Source of the DNA: Bacillus sp. SLBN-46
GTDB taxonomy: Bacteria; Bacillota; Bacilli; Bacillales; Cytobacillaceae
DNA length: 64,000 bases
NCBI RefSeq assembly: GCF_031453555.1
Contig: NZ_JAVIZM010000001.1
Span: 4,657,001-4,721,000 of the forward strand
Reading direction: 5' to 3'
Position 1 is the stretch's first letter, and the number at the start of each line of letters is the position of its first letter. Position numbers and translations under genes: made by a program. Positions 24,873 through 32,838 of the stretch are shown here, piece after piece. The notes below the pieces were generated by a model that ran no database searches, was not told the DNA's origin, and was given only the letters and a program-made list of their open reading frames with translations.

Positions 24873-25730
24873 TTATGTGATTAGTTTTTTCCAATAGCCC
24901 CACGCATGTAAATAGTCATCTAGATCTTGTGGATGATGTTTTACACATGAAGCTATTCTGAGATATAAACCTATAAGAACCTCTTCATATAAAATATGCG
25001 TGGATCTCTTCCCATTATTATTTAAATGACTCGCTGCTGATTCAATAACCTCTTTAGTTAGGTCTTCCGGTGAGGAACAGAAGGCATAAATTAAATCATA
25101 GAGAGGCTCACCATACACAGGAGCAGGGTCAATAACACCCGTCAGCTGTTCCGCATTCCACACAAAATTATGTACACCTAAATCTCCATGCAATAAGAAA
25201 GGAGAACTTGTGATACTTTTTCTGTTTGGACTATTTACTAATTTAACTACAAGATTTATATCCTCTTTTTCTAAATATGAATTTACTATATTAGTGGCTT
25301 CCTTTACTCTCTGAAAAAGAAACATCTGCCATGATTCGTTTGGTTCATCTGCCCATCCCCACCCAATCGGATTAGGAACCCGCTTATAATGATTCAATAG
25401 TTGATTTACGAGTGATATAAGTAGCTCCTTTTTATTATTTCCATTGTAATTGGTAAAACCAGATATGAATTCATAGACGATGTATTGATAGGAATCTTCA
25501 ACATACAAAAGCTTAGGCAACAGGTTCTCGTCTTTATAGAAATCTAGAAAGTTAGCCTCCGCTTGAAGAATTTGGGGCTCATTTCCTTTAACCACAAATC
25601 TTGCCCCAGTACTGTTACTAAGCAGGTACAGTTGGCTAACCGTCCCGCCCTTCAAGGGTTCACACTTAACATCACTAGTGGGAATGATACTTTTACTAAT
25701 TAAATCTCTAATGATTCTTTCAATATCCAT
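24873..25730 (-). CDS. aminoglycoside-phosphotransferase-like kinase
   Basis: 285 residues from ATG 25730, preceded by AAAGGAG. It has the APH/choline kinase-like fold: a glycine loop EPLKGGTVSQLYLL, ATP-site lysine in RFVVKGNEP, Brenner motif LLHGDLGVHNFVW (about 180) and metal aspartate in GVIDPAPVYGEPLYDLIYAF. Members phosphorylate small hydroxylated metabolites, and resistance activity cannot be claimed. It begins eleven bases after a GNAT gene on the same strand, so the two probably form an operon. Confidence 0.85.
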   Translation of the reverse strand: MDIERIIRDLISKSIIPTSDVKCEPLKGGTVSQLYLLSNSTGARFVVKGNEPQILQAEANFLDFYKDENLLPKLLYVEDSYQYIVYEFISGFTNYNGNNKKELLISLVNQLLNHYKRVPNPIGWGWADEPNESWQMFLFQRVKEATNIVNSYLEKEDINLVVKLVNSPNRKSITSSPFLLHGDLGVHNFVWNAEQLTGVIDPAPVYGEPLYDLIYAFCSSPEDLTKEVIESAASHLNNNGKRSTHILYEEVLIGLYLRIASCVKHHPQDLDDYLHAWGYWKKLIT

Positions 25731-25741
25731 GGCTGCTCCTT

Positions 25742-26257
25742 TCATCTGGAATGTAGACTACCAATCTGTTCCCAGCCATAAATAAGTTCATTAAACTCCT
25801 CGCCACCCATTTCTATCTTGATGGAATCTATCCTTTTTCCCCCTAAAGCCTCATAAAAAAGCCGGGAGTTATTTTCTTCGAGCACACATACAAGCATGGA
25901 TTCAATTTGTTGATCTTGGAGTTCTTTGATAATTGGTTTTACTAACGCTTTACCCAGCCCTCTGCCTTGATACTCTTGTAAAATATAAATCGCATATAAT
26001 TCACCCGAAAAACCAGGGTATTCTCCTGATCTTTCTTTTCCTCCAGATGAAAAACCAACGATTGTTCCTTCATCATTTTCGGCAACATAGACACCGCCGT
26101 TTGGAATACCGCTAATCCACATTTTCTCACGTTTTTCATAGGATAATTGATTTAAATAGTCTTCAGCAATAATGTTTGCATAGGTAGTCCGCCATGAATC
26201 CACATGAACTTTCGCTATTCCCTTTGCATCGGATAAAACAGCTTTTCTTATATTCAC
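25742..26257 (-). CDS. GNAT N-acetyltransferase
   Basis: 171 residues. N-terminal MNIRKAVLSDAKGIAKVHVDSWRTTYANII is the pattern of a common Bacillus GNAT group. VYVAENDEGTIVGFSSGG gives the central strands, YAIYILQEYQGRGLGKALV the acetyl-CoA loop and NNSRLFYEALGGKRIDS the last helix. Start GTG with GAGGTG five bases upstream. It is the first gene of an operon with the APH-like kinase. The pairing of an acetyltransferase with an APH-like kinase suggests modification of related small molecules, but this is inference. Confidence 0.87.
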   Translation of the reverse strand: MNIRKAVLSDAKGIAKVHVDSWRTTYANIIAEDYLNQLSYEKREKMWISGIPNGGVYVAENDEGTIVGFSSGGKERSGEYPGFSGELYAIYILQEYQGRGLGKALVKPIIKELQDQQIESMLVCVLEENNSRLFYEALGGKRIDSIKIEMGGEEFNELIYGWEQIGSLHSR

Positions 26258-26343
26258 AAAAGCACCTCACTTATGATCCCCTCTAAAACATATAAATTCC
26301 TCAATGGGATTCAACATTCCTGCACAATTTAAGTTAAAAATGG

Positions 26344-26367
26344 ACAAACTACAGGAAGATAGTTTGT
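26344..26367 (+). promoter_or_regulatory. inverted repeat in the gpmA leader
   Basis: ACAAACTA and TAGTTTGT form an 8-8-8 inverted repeat that ends about 20 bases before the proposed gpmA start codon. It could be an operator or a leader hairpin near the ribosome binding site. Confidence 0.4.
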
Positions 26368-26386
26368 GGACTTAGAGGTGAAAGCA

Positions 26387-27154
26387 TTGAAACAAATCGT
26401 TTTAATCAGACATGGGCAAAGTCTTTATAATCTAGAAAACCGCTTTACTGGCTGGACAGACGTTGACCTTACTGATAACGGCTACAGCGAGGCAAGAGAA
26501 GCTGGAGCTATTTTAAAGAAACATGGATTTATTTTTGACGTAGCTCATACTTCCGTTTTAAAAAGAGCCATTAGAACGTTATGGATTCTGCTTCATGAGA
26601 TGGATCTCATGTGGATTCCTGTATATAAATCCTGGAGATTAAACGAAAGACATTATGGTGCATTACAGGGGATGAATAAAGATGAAGTTATCGCGCATTA
26701 TGGGGAAACACAAGTCAATGAATGGAGACGTTCAGCCAGCATTCGGCCTCCACTCATATCACCAGAGGGTCATGCTGTAGATCAAAAAGATCCTAAATTT
26801 GCACAATTGAATCCAGAGAATATTCCCCTCACAGAAAGTCTTCTAGATACTGAAGAACGCACTTTGGTGTATTGGCATAGTACCATTGTTCCAAACTTGC
26901 AAAACAATCAACGAGTCATCGTTTCTGCTCATGGGAACACATTAAGGGCACTGGTGAAATATCTAGACAATATTCCCGATGATGGGGTCGTGAGTCTCAA
27001 TATTCCTAATAGCATTCCCCTTGTCTATGAGTTAGACGACGATTTACACCCAATAAGACACTACTATCTTGACCAATATGGCGAGGTTCCCGAAGGTACA
27101 ATCCCACGTCATATGGATTTGAATAATCCTGAAACATACGATTGGATTGGCTAA
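26387..27154 (+). CDS. gpmA: 2,3-bisphosphoglycerate-dependent phosphoglycerate mutase (dPGM)
   Basis: 255 residues from TTG 26387 (GAGGTG six bases upstream); longer frames would add non-family residues before [11 protein letters not shown]. The catalytic His is in [47 protein letters not shown] and the second catalytic His in [15 protein letters not shown] are all intact. It interconverts 3- and 2-phosphoglycerate in glycolysis. Bacilli usually rely on the manganese-dependent GpmI, so this may be a second, independent enzyme. It is not in a glycolytic cluster here. Confidence 0.93.
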   Translation: MKQIVLIRHGQSLYNLENRFTGWTDVDLTDNGYSEAREAGAILKKHGFIFDVAHTSVLKRAIRTLWILLHEMDLMWIPVYKSWRLNERHYGALQGMNKDEVIAHYGETQVNEWRRSASIRPPLISPEGHAVDQKDPKFAQLNPENIPLTESLLDTEERTLVYWHSTIVPNLQNNQRVIVSAHGNTLRALVKYLDNIPDDGVVSLNIPNSIPLVYELDDDLHPIRHYYLDQYGEVPEGTIPRHMDLNNPETYDWIG

Positions 27155-27213
27155 TTAATAACACCTAGATGGAGAATTAATATGTTTTGGTTTCCATCAT
27201 GGAATTATTAATT

Positions 27214-27252
27214 CGGACACCATGTGCAAATTTCACATGGTGCCTGACACCC
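27214..27252. repeat. GGTGTCAGGCACC-type intergenic hairpin
   Basis: CACCATGTG and CACATGGTG arms surround CAAATTT, followed by CCTGACACC. GGTGTCAGGCACC is a word I recall as dispersed in Bacillus intergenic regions. It follows gpmA by about 60 bases, but lacks a T run, so it is not a typical terminator. Confidence 0.55.
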
Positions 27253-27271
27253 TCATAGTAGGCCAAATAGA

Positions 27272-27778
27272 TTAGCAATTTTTATAGTAAAATATCGTTG
27301 CAGCTAATTCACCATTAGCTGATTTCGCATAGTTCGGAATTCGCCCCGCTTGAATATAACCTAACAAACTATAGAGTCTATTCGACGGATCCCCTTCTCT
27401 TGTATCGAGAACAATTAATGATCGCTCCATTTGTTTTGCAGTTTCCTCGGCCTTTTGCATCAGTAAACGACCGATACCGTTACGACGGTATTCAGGGTGT
27501 GTCATTAATTTCGCAATTTCTGCCCGATGGCTTCCATTCTGTTTCGTCGATAAGTGTAACTGTATACTTCCAACAATATGATTGTTTAATTTAGCCACAA
27601 ATAAAATCACATCTGGGCTAAGAACGTTTTTCCAATAGTTCGCTGCATCCTGTTTCCTCATTGGTGGCAAAAAGCCTATTGAGGCTCCATCATCTACTAC
27701 TTTTACTAAAAGTTCCGAAAGCTCATCAAGATGTTCTTCAATCCACTTTAGTTCTGCGATCTTCAATTCACTACCCAA
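27272..27778 (-). CDS. GNAT N-acetyltransferase
   Basis: About 168 residues from TTG 27778 (GAGGTGG just upstream; GTG 27787 is the alternative). Motifs: DVILFVAKLNNHIVGSIQLHL, KLMTHPEYRRNGIGRLLMQKA as acetyl-CoA loop and EGDPSNRLYSLLGYIQAGRIPNYA. The last pattern with VLDTREGD is typical of GNATs annotated as acetyl-CoA:hydroxylamine or small-molecule detoxifying enzymes. Monocistronic and cytoplasmic. Substrate not known. Confidence 0.87.
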   Translation of the reverse strand: MGSELKIAELKWIEEHLDELSELLVKVVDDGASIGFLPPMRKQDAANYWKNVLSPDVILFVAKLNNHIVGSIQLHLSTKQNGSHRAEIAKLMTHPEYRRNGIGRLLMQKAEETAKQMERSLIVLDTREGDPSNRLYSLLGYIQAGRIPNYAKSANGELAATIFYYKNC

Positions 27779-27900
27779 GACAACCACCTCTATGTTTTTC
27801 GTATAATAAGCTAGACGAAGTTGCTTCTAATTAGTTTCGTTTAAAAACAACAAAAAAGCACAAGATAGTGAAATATCTCGTACTTTTATAAAATCCGTTC

Positions 27901-28401
27901 TTAAATTTTCGATTCAATAGGTTCTTTTTTCTTGACCAACTCATAAAAGAGGGCAGTAGTGGTCTGAATAACTAAAAATACAACTAATGAATACTTCATG
28001 GTATAACCATGCTGGTAATGTGTTAGCCCCATAAATCCCGACACTTTTTCCAGCACTAATCCCATTACACACCAACCTAGGACATAGAAAACAAATATTT
28101 TTTTACCAATTTTTAATCTTTCATAAAAGTAGATGAAAAAATAGCTAAACGGTGCAAATAAAAAGTAGGTAAGTAAATCAAACAGCTCATATTTGTTAGA
28201 ATCATTCACCCTATAAAAATCAAGCAATCCACCGCCGATTGTAAAATCAAACAAAGTAGAGCTTGCGAATCCCCAAACTAAAAATAAAATAGTTATGGAT
28301 GTCGGTAATCTTTTTGGAAAAAGAAAAAATGCGGCATATGATACAATTAGCATAATTAAGATATATATTTCGTTTTTGCCGAAATCTTCCCATAATATCA
28401 T
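27901..28401 (-). CDS. CBO0543-like membrane protein
   Basis: 166 residues with about five membrane helices. FPKRLPTSITILFLVWGFASSTLFDFTIG and a late YTMKYSLVVFL are features of the CBO0543 family of spore-former membrane proteins, whose function is unknown. The start overlaps the upstream gene stop by four bases (ATGA), so it is translationally coupled to the 157-residue membrane protein at 28398-28871. Confidence 0.72.
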   Translation of the reverse strand: MILWEDFGKNEIYILIMLIVSYAAFFLFPKRLPTSITILFLVWGFASSTLFDFTIGGGLLDFYRVNDSNKYELFDLLTYFLFAPFSYFFIYFYERLKIGKKIFVFYVLGWCVMGLVLEKVSGFMGLTHYQHGYTMKYSLVVFLVIQTTTALFYELVKKKEPIESKI

Positions 28402-28871
28402 GAATAGCTCACCACATTCCTAGTGACCTTTGCAAAAAACCTAAAAGATAGAAAAGCAATTAAATACAGAATAAAATAGTAGATCCCGTCCATCCAGTAA
28501 TGCCAACGTTGAAATTCCGTTATGCTATAAAAGTTGGAGAGAAAACTAACCCCCATCATAAAAATAACAGCAGTAATCATTACTGTTAGTTTCATCCATC
28601 TCGTTTTACAGCGGCATAGAAGATTTAGCTGAATAAGAGTTACCATGGGAATAATCACACTTCGATTGAGTAAGTATCCCGTATAGTTCAAATAATGATG
28701 ACTAAGTTTTATAAGCTTTAGTTCCTCAATAACAATCCAAGAGTAGTTAATACTCACGATTAAAATGATTAGAAAGACCAATGTATTCTCAACAAATGTT
28801 AGTTTTTTTTTCATTCCTGCAAATAGGAATATAACAAGCCATGCCAGCAAGAAAAAAACTACAAAACCCAT
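28398..28871 (-). CDS. multi-span membrane protein of unknown function
   Basis: 157 residues from ATG 28871, six bases after GGGGAGG. About five hydrophobic helices; the loops contain few conserved-looking residues apart from FQRWHYWMDGIYYFILYL. It looks like a companion of the CBO0543-type protein, with which it shares a four-base overlap. The pair may act together in the membrane. No further function can be supported. Confidence 0.65.
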   Translation of the reverse strand: MGFVVFFLLAWLVIFLFAGMKKKLTFVENTLVFLIILIVSINYSWIVIEELKLIKLSHHYLNYTGYLLNRSVIIPMVTLIQLNLLCRCKTRWMKLTVMITAVIFMMGVSFLSNFYSITEFQRWHYWMDGIYYFILYLIAFLSFRFFAKVTRNVVSYS

Positions 28872-28973
28872 AAAAAGCCTCCCCAAGATTTTAATCTTAG
28901 TTTAGCTTTATTATGAATATTCATACCTATATTATGGAAAATCACTGTTGCAGAAAGATTTCCTGGTCGAAAC

Positions 28974-29513
28974 CTAGCTTTTAAAAAGCCGTTCTACCTC
29001 AAGTTTTAATTGATCAAGCAATTGAAAGCTAGACTGCAGGCCAAGGCTTTCTATTATATGGGTATAATACCACTCTTGCTGCTCTTTCCCTCGTTTAAAT
29101 CTCCCCCAAACCTGATCGCCGAATTGTTCGATATCGCTGGCAATTGATCTGATATTATGCAATTTATCCGCACACGCAACTACCCGTATTTCTTCGGGAG
29201 CAGTCTCTAGGTACTCAATCGTATGCTTCTTCCGGTTCTCCCAAGAAAGAGATTTATCAGGCTCTGAACATCCCTCTACTATTTGAGCAATATTCCGGCC
29301 AAACAATTGCTCGATATCTTGTAAGGAAAGATTGGTATCCTCAACGGTATCATGTAATATTCCTGCTGCAACCAGCTCTTCACTATAGCCTGCCTTCATT
29401 AGAATCATCCCTACTGCCACTGGATGAGTGATATAAGGAATGTCGGTGCCTTTCCTATACTGTTTTTCATGGGCCTTTGCAGCCGTTTTTAGTGCTTTTT
29501 CAATAACATCCAC
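28974..29513 (-). CDS. HD-domain phosphohydrolase (SpoT/Mesh1-like)
   Basis: 179 residues. The metal-binding HD pattern is clear: YITHPVAVGMILM, then GILHDTVEDTNLSLQDI, and VACADKLHNIRSI near residue 112. This is the arrangement of small (p)ppGpp hydrolases such as Mesh1/SAH, so it may hydrolyse guanosine or pyrimidine nucleotide alarmones; no synthetase domain is present. GTG start with AAGG seven bases upstream, fifteen bases after the DUF3221-type lipoprotein stop, so probably co-transcribed with it. Confidence 0.85.
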   Translation of the reverse strand: MDVIEKALKTAAKAHEKQYRKGTDIPYITHPVAVGMILMKAGYSEELVAAGILHDTVEDTNLSLQDIEQLFGRNIAQIVEGCSEPDKSLSWENRKKHTIEYLETAPEEIRVVACADKLHNIRSIASDIEQFGDQVWGRFKRGKEQQEWYYTHIIESLGLQSSFQLLDQLKLEVERLFKS

Positions 29514-29528
29514 ATGTTTTCCTTCTCT

Positions 29529-29846
29529 CTATTCATTTTTAGGTGCTGTAAACTCAATATTTCGTGCATCTGCTTGAGCTGGCGAGGATTCTTTGATTCC
29601 ACCCTTAATCCAAACGACGATCTCTTGTCCTTTCTCATATTTAGAAATATCTCCATATTCATGCAATGTGACCCATACCAGCCCCGATTTTTTATCTTCC
29701 ATTAAAATCCGCTTATTATCATAATCCACTTCTGTAATGACGCCCTTTAGATCGACTTTTCCTTTTACCGCGTGGTCCCCATTACACCCTAATAATGTTA
29801 AACTCACACTCACAAGCAGCAACCACAGCAATAGCAATTTTTTCAA
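29529..29846 (-). CDS. YobA/DUF3221-like lipoprotein
   Basis: 105 residues with a lipoprotein signal (KKLLLLWLLLVSVSLTLLGC), giving an 80-residue surface domain. VKLKGVITEVDYDNKRILM-like strands and GQEIVVWIKGGIKESSPAQA are the OB-like pattern of DUF3221. The function is unknown. TTG start with GGGGG ten bases upstream. It immediately precedes the HD hydrolase on the same strand. Confidence 0.77.
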   Translation of the reverse strand: MKKLLLLWLLLVSVSLTLLGCNGDHAVKGKVDLKGVITEVDYDNKRILMEDKKSGLVWVTLHEYGDISKYEKGQEIVVWIKGGIKESSPAQADARNIEFTAPKNE

Positions 29847-29958
29847 AGTGGAACTTCCCCCTATTTATCATTACTAGTATTCTGCATCAGACCAATAATT
29901 CCTGTTGTTTCCAAAAATCAGGCCGCGAATCTATACGATTAGCGGCCTCTCTTTACAT

Positions 29959-30444
29959 CTATTTATTCAACTCTACGGTTAGCAGTTTAATAGCTTCCAT
30001 TACGCTTTTTACATTTTCTTCATCATTCATGTTATTTCTAGCATGAAGCAGGACGGGGCGAACCGATTCTACGGAGCGCCCAAACTCATACATCCATTCA
30101 TAGCGGGGGACCATCCAAGTGTGAAAATGGTGGGTAGTATCTTCATTATAAAAATAGTACACATATTCGATACCTAATACTTCTCGTTGTGCTTTTCTAA
30201 TCTTTGTAAGAAGATTTATGTAATCAAGCTTTTCTTCTTCCGTTAATTCATCAAAACATTTGATATGGCGCTTAGACGCTAGTATGATTAGCCCTTTAAT
30301 CGGGTAGGCCACATCCTGGTGTGCATGGAAATGTTCCGTTTCCACGACGACTCCCCCATCAGGCTCAATCATTCCACTCGTTAAGGCACAGCTTAAGCAT
30401 TCAACCTCTACTGTATTTCCGTTCGATAATGTTATTTTTCTCAC
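29959..30444 (-). CDS. HIT-family nucleotide hydrolase/transferase
   Basis: 161 residues. The histidine triad region is TTHHFHTWMVPR, with HAHQDVAYPIKGLIILASKRH as the typical preceding strands and an N-terminal CLSC that could bind zinc. HIT proteins act on AMP-linked or dinucleotide substrates such as Ap4A. The triad here is slightly divergent (HFHTW instead of HxHxH), so catalysis is probable but not certain. GTG start with AAGGGG seven bases upstream. Monocistronic. Confidence 0.78.
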   Translation of the reverse strand: MRKITLSNGNTVEVECLSCALTSGMIEPDGGVVVETEHFHAHQDVAYPIKGLIILASKRHIKCFDELTEEEKLDYINLLTKIRKAQREVLGIEYVYYFYNEDTTHHFHTWMVPRYEWMYEFGRSVESVRPVLLHARNNMNDEENVKSVMEAIKLLTVELNK

Positions 30445-30540
30445 AACTATTCCCCTTTCTCTCCATTCAATTGACGTCCTATAAAAATATGCCGTTAGTC
30501 ATCATATACCAAAAGTGCATTTTAGTAAAATATTAGAAAA

Positions 30541-30568
30541 AAACCCTAAAAATTCAAATAGGGTTTGG
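30541..30568 (-). terminator. terminator of the GNAT gene at 30589
   Basis: AAACCCTA and TAGGGTTT arms around a loop, followed on the minus strand by a T run, just after the stop codon. Confidence 0.8.
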
Positions 30569-30588
30569 TTTCTTCTATAATAAAAAAA

Positions 30589-31092
30589 TCAATCAAACAT
30601 TAGCCGATAAGCCTTCACAATAATTCCGTCGCCTGCAGGTTCAAAGTCGAATTGCGGCAAACGCTCAAAACCGAGTCTTTCATACAGTCTCTGAGCGCTT
30701 TCCATAAATTCTCCGGTATGTAACCCAATCGATGAATAACCTTTCTCCTTTGACCTCCGAACGCATTCGGAAATTAATGCAGTTGCTACTCCTTTTCCCC
30801 GTGCTTCCGGTGTAACAGCGAGCATACGAATTTCAGGATAGTCTAGAGCATCAATATGCCCGTTGTATGCATCCGTTTTAGCTGGGAACAGAGCCACACT
30901 ACCTAAGATTTCCCCATCTAATTCAGCTACGATTCTTTCAACTCCTGGGTTCATATCAGCATCTGAAGATATCGATCGCTTAAGTGCTTCCCAATGTCTT
31001 TCAGGAATACACTGTGCATGTTCTTTGTAAGAGTTAATTCTTTTTTCTCGAATGAATGGACCTTCATCCTCTTTTGCATCACGGATCTTCAT
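30589..31092 (-). CDS. GNAT N-acetyltransferase
   Basis: 167 residues from ATG 31092 (CAGGTG six bases upstream). MKIRDAKEDEGPFIREKRINSY at the N-terminus, GEILGSVALFPAK as the central strand, IRMLAVTPEARGKGVATALI as the acetyl-CoA loop and SAQRLYERLGFERLPQFDF at the end. It is soluble, with its own terminator, and lies 30 bases downstream of the GST-like gene on the same strand. Substrate unknown. Confidence 0.88.
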   Translation of the reverse strand: MKIRDAKEDEGPFIREKRINSYKEHAQCIPERHWEALKRSISSDADMNPGVERIVAELDGEILGSVALFPAKTDAYNGHIDALDYPEIRMLAVTPEARGKGVATALISECVRRSKEKGYSSIGLHTGEFMESAQRLYERLGFERLPQFDFEPAGDGIIVKAYRLMFD

Positions 31093-31122
31093 TGTTTCAC
31101 CTGCTTCCATCTTGTTTAGCCT

Positions 31123-32148
31123 TCAGTTAATGAGGAATTTTTCCGTTTTATTACTTAATAATTCACGACCATGCCCCGAGTGGAGCCCTGAAAGATCTGG
31201 ACCTTTTGGAAGGATATTTTGCCCTTTCTGATCATTGCTTGCAATGTGGTGTGATAAATGATAATGCCTTTTAATAGCATCAAAATCGGTCGTATCACCA
31301 AACCCAGGAGTTTGATAGAGATCTCTTAAATAACCCCATAAATTTGGAAAATCAACAATTCGATTTCGATTAGCTTTAAATGCAGAATAATAAGCTACAT
31401 CAAATCGGACTAACGTGGCATATAGCCGTACATCAGCATCCGTAATATAATCTCCAAATAAAAAACGTTTGACAGCTAGCCGCTGCTCCAATTCATCTAA
31501 TCTATTAAACAAGGTGTCATAGGCTTCTTCATAAGCTTCTTGTGACTGAGCGAAACCGCACTTATACACCCCGTTATTTACTTCATGAAAGATTATATCA
31601 TTCAATGCATCAATTTCATCCCGTAAATGCTCTGGGTATAAATCAGGGGCATTTTCCTTATGAAACGGCTCCCAAACCGTTTCTAGATAGTTTGTTAGTT
31701 TAAAATAATCATTATTAACTACCTTCTGTTCCTTAATATCTACCATTACTGGAACCGTTGGCCGTCCTTGGTAGTCTGGAGCTGTCTTAAGGTACAATTC
31801 ACTCATATAGCGCACACCTAGTACTGGGTCAACACCATCCGGATCTAAAGAAAATTCCCAGTCAACATGGGGGAGTTTAGGCCGCATAGGGCTTGCCGTT
31901 CCTAGACTGATAACCTCTTCTAAACCTAGTATTCTTCGAACAATCACTGACCGGTGGGCCCAAGGACAAACGGCAGACCATAATAGTCGGTACCTTCCTG
32001 CCTCAACTGGAAGCTCGCCATCCCTCTTACCAAATGGAGACGTAAAGCTATTCTTTTGACGTTTAAATGCACCATCTGAGGAGATTTCCTGAATCGCCTC
32101 TTTCTTTCCATTGTTAGATTGCAGCTGATCTTGGGACATTTGTTTCAT
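31123..32148 (-). CDS. glutathione S-transferase family protein, glutathionyl-hydroquinone reductase (Xi) type
   Basis: 341 residues. The thioredoxin-fold N-terminal domain has WSAVCPWAHRSVIVRRILGL, whose Cys is the catalytic residue of Xi-class enzymes, and RPTVPVMVDIKEQKVVNND. The C-terminal helical domain has YITDADVRLYATLVRFD and FPNLWGYLRDLYQ. These enzymes reduce glutathionyl-hydroquinones or reactive quinone adducts in the cytoplasm. Bacilli generally make bacillithiol rather than glutathione, so the true thiol partner is unclear. The start may be ATG 32148 or the in-frame ATG 32139, which has better spacing from GGAAGG. Confidence 0.88.
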   Translation of the reverse strand: MKQMSQDQLQSNNGKKEAIQEISSDGAFKRQKNSFTSPFGKRDGELPVEAGRYRLLWSAVCPWAHRSVIVRRILGLEEVISLGTASPMRPKLPHVDWEFSLDPDGVDPVLGVRYMSELYLKTAPDYQGRPTVPVMVDIKEQKVVNNDYFKLTNYLETVWEPFHKENAPDLYPEHLRDEIDALNDIIFHEVNNGVYKCGFAQSQEAYEEAYDTLFNRLDELEQRLAVKRFLFGDYITDADVRLYATLVRFDVAYYSAFKANRNRIVDFPNLWGYLRDLYQTPGFGDTTDFDAIKRHYHLSHHIASNDQKGQNILPKGPDLSGLHSGHGRELLSNKTEKFLIN

Positions 32149-32242
32149 CCTTCCATTTTGAGCATATGAGTTAACCTCATTTTAACTGTTGAATGGTTGA
32201 TAATGGAAATAATAACTGTTGGATTTTTTGGAAATGACATAC

Positions 32243-32677
32243 TTACTCTTTTCCTTTCCAATCCCTTTGTTTTCTTTCCTTTAAAATATCCTGGATGATT
32301 TCCATATGAAAAGCAGCCCATGCTTTCTCACGAAAATGAAGGATGACACTCAATGTTAATATGAGCAAGTATACACTCCCAAAAAGTGCCCAAAGGATAC
32401 TTCCATCTTTAAAAAGAAAATCTATTAAGGGCTTAGAAAATAAAAATAGTAGCCAAGGAACGGAGGAAACAAAGATGGGAATAATGCCTGATCCATTTTT
32501 CTCCTTTATCATTCGGTAATAAATCAATTGCAATTGCTCACTATCAAGTGAATAATACAGATTTTGAATAGATTCAATTTCTTTTAATTCCTTCATGTTT
32601 TTTATAGACTCGCCATTGTGTATTGCTTTTTTAAGTTGGAGGTAAATCTTATGCGCGTCCCCTCGAAATGATAACAT
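32243..32677 (-). CDS. small two-helix membrane protein
   Basis: 144 residues. The first 60 residues are soluble and helical (SIKNMKELKEIESIQNLYYSL). Two hydrophobic helices follow at about 68-88 and 93-115, and then a basic tail ILKERKQRDWKGKE. AAGGA lies about nine bases before the ATG. I do not recognise the family; the function is unknown. No operon partner. Confidence 0.68.
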   Translation of the reverse strand: MLSFRGDAHKIYLQLKKAIHNGESIKNMKELKEIESIQNLYYSLDSEQLQLIYYRMIKEKNGSGIIPIFVSSVPWLLFLFSKPLIDFLFKDGSILWALFGSVYLLILTLSVILHFREKAWAAFHMEIIQDILKERKQRDWKGKE

Positions 32678-32796
32678 CTCTTCGTTCCTTCCATAGTATT
32701 ATCATGTTATTTTTAACAATTGACACGATTGTATGTAATAGCTGCAAAATAGGGCGTATTAGAAGTAGATATGGATTCATTAAAATAAGTTACGTT

Positions 32797-32826
32797 AACG
32801 GCAGCCTTTTTTGGCTGCCGTTTTAT
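32797..32826. terminator. strong hairpin downstream of glpD
   Basis: AACGGCAGCC and GGCTGCCGTT arms around six Ts, followed by TTTT on the plus strand. It lies just beyond the glpD stop. The T run favours plus-strand termination, so its use by glpD is likely but weaker. Confidence 0.6.
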
Positions 32827-32838
32827 AGTAGTGCTCTT

